This document shows positions 3,682 to 5,873 of a stretch of DNA of 5,873 nucleotides, in pieces; positions within the stretch are counted from its first letter, which is position 1; the number at the start of each line of letters is the position of its first letter. The notes below the pieces were generated by a model. The model did not search any database, was not told the DNA's origin, and saw only the letters and a list, made by a program, of their open reading frames with translations. The translations under genes and the position numbers were made by a program. This DNA comes from Nanobdellota archaeon (GTDB lineage: Archaea; Nanobdellota; Nanobdellia; Woesearchaeales; UBA12501): positions 1-5,873 of the forward strand of contig JAHJCS010000061.1 of assembly GCA_018812465.1 (NCBI GenBank), given 5' to 3'.

Positions 3682-4782
3682 ATGGAGATAGCAGCAGCCC
3701 AGGTATATAAACTGAAGAAGTTTATAAAGGAGATTGAATCATATAGAGGCAGACATACAGAGATGGTCACAGTATATGTTCCTGCTGGCTATGATATGGT
3801 CAAGATAATAAACCACCTCTCGCAGGAGCAGGGCACTGCAAGCAATATAAAATCCACTTCTACAAAGAAGAATGTGATTGATGCTCTTGAGAAGATGATA
3901 CAACATCTCAGAATATATTCCAGGACCCCTGAGCATGGTCTTGCTGCTTTCTCAGGCAATGTCGCAGAAAGGGAAGGCCAGAGTGATGTCCGGGTGTGGT
4001 CGTTAGAGCCTCCAATACCTCTCAGGATAAGGCTTTACAGATGTGACAAAGAATTCCTTCTTGAGCCATTAAGAGATATGTGTGAGGAGAGGAACATCTA
4101 TGGCCTTGTCGTTGTTGACAGAAGAGATGCTATCATTGCATTCCTTAAAGGCAAGACAATAATACCCATGCTAAAAACGCATTCTGAAGTCCCTGGAAAG
4201 ACAAGAGCAGGAGGACAGTCAGCCCATAGGTTTGAAAAGAACAGGGCACTTGCTGCAAAAGCCCATTTCAAGAAAGTCGCTGATTACATGAAAGAGCAGT
4301 TCCTGGGCAATAAGGACCTTAAAGGAATAATTGTTGGAGGACCGGGACCTTCAAAGCATGACTTCATTGCCCAGGGCCAGATAACAGAGGATGTAAAGAA
4401 GAAAATAATCGCTGTCAAGGACCTAAGTTATACAGAAGAATTTGGACTGCAGGAGCTTGTTGACAAGAGCCAGGATGTGCTGGCAAATGAAGATATAGCT
4501 GCAGAAAAAGAGATAATGTCAAAATTCTTCCAGACTCTTGCAACAAAACCCAACAAGACAAGCTATGGCAAAGATGAAGTCAAGAAGAACCTTGAGATGG
4601 GTCTTGTTGAGACACTGCTGCTCTCTGAAGTGCTTGACGAGAAAGAGATAGAAGAATTTGAAGAGATAGCACAAAAGTTCAGCACAGAGGTCAGAATGAT
4701 ATCAACAGAAACAAGAGAGGGTGCACAGCTAAAGGATATCGGAAAGGTAGCTGCGATACTGAGATATGAGATTCAGAGCTGA
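3682..4782 (+). CDS. prf1: Peptide chain release factor aRF1
   Basis: Class-1 release factor that reads all three stop codons in the ribosomal A site and triggers peptide release in the cytosol. In this 366-residue protein the N-terminal domain carries GTASNIKS (NIKS at 55-58) and YRCDKEF (119-125, the YxCxxxF motif), both used for stop-codon recognition. The middle domain carries RAGGQSAHRFE (GGQ at 177-179), the catalytic loop. The C-terminal domain has GIIVGGPGPSK (216-225), GLVETLLLSE (307-316) and STETREGAQL (341-350). Archaeal homologues are usually about 400-420 residues; here the segment after LLLSE is very short and lacks the cysteine-rich mini-domain. ATG 3682 fits the family N-terminus; an in-frame GTG at 3673 is the alternative. 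Its end overlaps the convergent gene by 10 bp. Confidence 0.95.
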   Translation: MEIAAAQVYKLKKFIKEIESYRGRHTEMVTVYVPAGYDMVKIINHLSQEQGTASNIKSTSTKKNVIDALEKMIQHLRIYSRTPEHGLAAFSGNVAEREGQSDVRVWSLEPPIPLRIRLYRCDKEFLLEPLRDMCEERNIYGLVVVDRRDAIIAFLKGKTIIPMLKTHSEVPGKTRAGGQSAHRFEKNRALAAKAHFKKVADYMKEQFLGNKDLKGIIVGGPGPSKHDFIAQGQITEDVKKKIIAVKDLSYTEEFGLQELVDKSQDVLANEDIAAEKEIMSKFFQTLATKPNKTSYGKDEVKKNLEMGLVETLLLSEVLDEKEIEEFEEIAQKFSTEVRMISTETREGAQLKDIGKVAAILRYEIQS

Positions 4783-5651
4783 TGATGATTTTTCTCTCCA
4801 AAAAGATATATGATATCAGCTGAGTTATCCTGTTCTGTTGGCCTTGATCTTTTCTTGCCCAGATCTTCTGGTTTCAGAATGATTACATTATTATCAGGCT
4901 TTATTAATGGCTGCTCTTCAAACTGTTCTACAATCCTTCTTGTGACAGCCAGGATTATCTCATATGGTTTCAGCAGAGGATTAAGATATTTGACCTTTCC
5001 AAGATTCCTGTGTTCTCCGCTTGTCACAATCCGGTCCCCCTCCAGCATCGCCATTCTGGATTTGTAATCATCTATATGGATGCCTTCCTCCCTGAATATC
5101 CTCAGCCCGAGATAACCAAAAGTGAATATCCTTGTGTCTGAGTTCATAAGAAGATACCTGAGAATCTTTTTTGCAGAAACATCATCAACATATTTGACAA
5201 GATGGTCATTGATAGCATCTTTAGCATGAGACACCTTTTCTTCCAGGTCTCCTGTGCCAAGAATCCTGGTATTTATAATATAACTTATGGATCTTGACTT
5301 CTGCAGAGTTATAGCTGAATCAGGTATTATTATTCCCTGATGCATCAGGTCCTGGATTACCACCTCAAATACCTCTTCTTTGAATGGAATCTCATTATTT
5401 CTGATGCACATGCGAAGATTATCCTTGTTCACCACAGGTTCTCCATAAAAGTCATCAAGTCCAGAGTTCATATCAGTACCATATACCCTCTCAATCTGAT
5501 GGATTATTGGATTGAGTGCACCAAAAAGCGAGCTCCTTTTCTTTCCTTTGATCTTCTCTCTTTTCTGCTCAACAATAACCAGAGTAAGGTAATCAAGTAT
5601 CCGTTTGGCATACTGCTGCCTTATGAACATCTGTTCCAGGTCATATTCCAT
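4773..5651 (-). CDS. Hypothetical soluble protein, unknown function
   Basis: I do not recognise this 292-residue protein. It is mostly helical and has no hydrophobic segment long enough for a membrane helix and no signal peptide. No CxxC zinc pairs, Walker motifs or other catalytic signatures are visible. Residues 1-60 are basic and helical. Residues 140-200 include a helical pair (DDVSAKKILRYLLMNSDTRI). Residues 205-232 (MLEGDRIVTSGEHRNLGKVKYLNPL) could be the beta wing and following strand of a winged-helix-like fold, which is weak inference. The C-terminus (255-292) is polar and probably disordered. The ATG at 5651 is 26 nt from a TATA box, suggesting a leaderless mRNA. It overlaps the end of aRF1 tail-to-tail and is divergent from the gene at 5751. 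Confidence 0.82.
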   Translation of the reverse strand: MEYDLEQMFIRQQYAKRILDYLTLVIVEQKREKIKGKKRSSLFGALNPIIHQIERVYGTDMNSGLDDFYGEPVVNKDNLRMCIRNNEIPFKEEVFEVVIQDLMHQGIIIPDSAITLQKSRSISYIINTRILGTGDLEEKVSHAKDAINDHLVKYVDDVSAKKILRYLLMNSDTRIFTFGYLGLRIFREEGIHIDDYKSRMAMLEGDRIVTSGEHRNLGKVKYLNPLLKPYEIILAVTRRIVEQFEEQPLIKPDNNVIILKPEDLGKKRSRPTEQDNSADIIYLFGEKNHHQL

Positions 5652-5672
5652 CCTGATGATTGAATAGCACAG

Positions 5673-5681
5673 ATATTTAAA
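5673..5681 (-). promoter_or_regulatory. TATA box of the 292-residue hypothetical gene
   Basis: TTTAAATAT on the minus strand is centred at 5677, 26 nt from the ATG. The 9-mer matches the box before the gene at 297 exactly and has the same spacing. No Shine-Dalgarno precedes the ATG, which supports leaderless translation. Confidence 0.6.
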
Positions 5682-5720
5682 CTTTTAGATTAGGATTACT
5701 TTAAAGAAGTAACAAAACCA

Positions 5721-5729
5721 TTTTATATG
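5721..5729 (+). promoter_or_regulatory. TATA box of the right-edge gene
   Basis: TTTTATATG centred at 5725 is 26 nt before the ATG at 5751, again predicting a start at the initiation codon. A closer AT-rich site (TTATATAAG, about 5734-5742) would start inside the coding sequence and is less likely. Confidence 0.55.
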
Positions 5730-5750
5730 GGAGTTATATAAGCATAATAT

Positions 5751-5873
5751 ATGGATTTTGTACAAGAGGCTTTTGAGAGGCTTTATCCGGGCAGAGAATT
5801 CAATTATGATGTCAAAATCAGATTGACAGACCATTTCAAGGACTATGGTGCAAATGTGAAGATGAGAGGCAAC
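5751..5873 (+). CDS. 5' part of an unrecognised protein, cut by the window edge
   Basis: An open frame runs from ATG at 5751 to the end of the window (41 codons, no stop). It begins MDFVQEAFERLYPGREFNYD, and the remaining residues are charged and polar with no membrane segment. A well-placed TATA box 26 nt upstream and coding-like codon use support a real gene, divergent from the minus-strand gene at 5651. Too little is present to assign a family. Confidence 0.7.
   Translation, partial: MDFVQEAFERLYPGREFNYDVKIRLTDHFKDYGANVKMRGN

Noticed and set aside
1..5873. CRISPR array, transposase or toxin-antitoxin system
   Set aside because: No regularly spaced direct repeats, no transposase or integrase reading frame, and no recognisable toxin-antitoxin pair were found on either strand.

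Overview
The window looks like a piece of an AT-rich archaeal chromosome, most likely from a small-genome DPANN lineage (Woesearchaeota/Pacearchaeota-like; this rank is inference). The archaeal assignment is firm. It rests on class-1 archaeal release factor aRF1, RNA polymerase subunit P, prefoldin beta, ribosomal protein eL43, a UPF0147 protein, a tRNA-Pro without encoded CCA, and TATA boxes about 26 nt upstream of several start codons.

Layout. Positions 1-240 hold no convincing gene but are dense in inverted repeats. Next come two plus-strand membrane proteins: an unrecognised four-helix protein with a long helical tail (297-1340) and a minimal MscS-type channel (1385-1972). A convergent hairpin separates them from a compact minus-strand information-processing operon, read right to left as eL43 (3128-2787), rpoP (2752-2615, a 45-residue gene), prefoldin beta (2608-2276) and UPF0147 (2259-1999). 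Upstream of that operon is a roughly 550-base non-protein region. It contains a minus-strand tRNA-Pro(UGG) with a 19-nt insertion in its D-loop, a second partial copy of the tRNA 3' end bounding a 150-bp hairpin-rich insert, and a two-hairpin structured element just before the aRF1 promoter. aRF1 (3682-4782, plus) overlaps tail-to-tail with an unrecognised 292-residue protein (5651-4773, minus). That gene is divergent from a gene truncated by the right edge (5751 onward).

How it fits together. The central operon links translation (eL43), transcription (RpoP) and protein folding (prefoldin beta), a grouping known in archaea; aRF1 and the tRNA are further translation genes. The membrane pair at the left may form a separate envelope or osmotic-stress unit. 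The most unusual material is non-coding: two intergenic segments 3 kb apart share two short motifs. One of these motifs is the loop of a hairpin whose stem differs between copies but pairs in both, as expected of a dispersed structured repeat. The aRF1 is also odd, because it lacks the cysteine-containing mini-domain segment usual in archaeal homologues.
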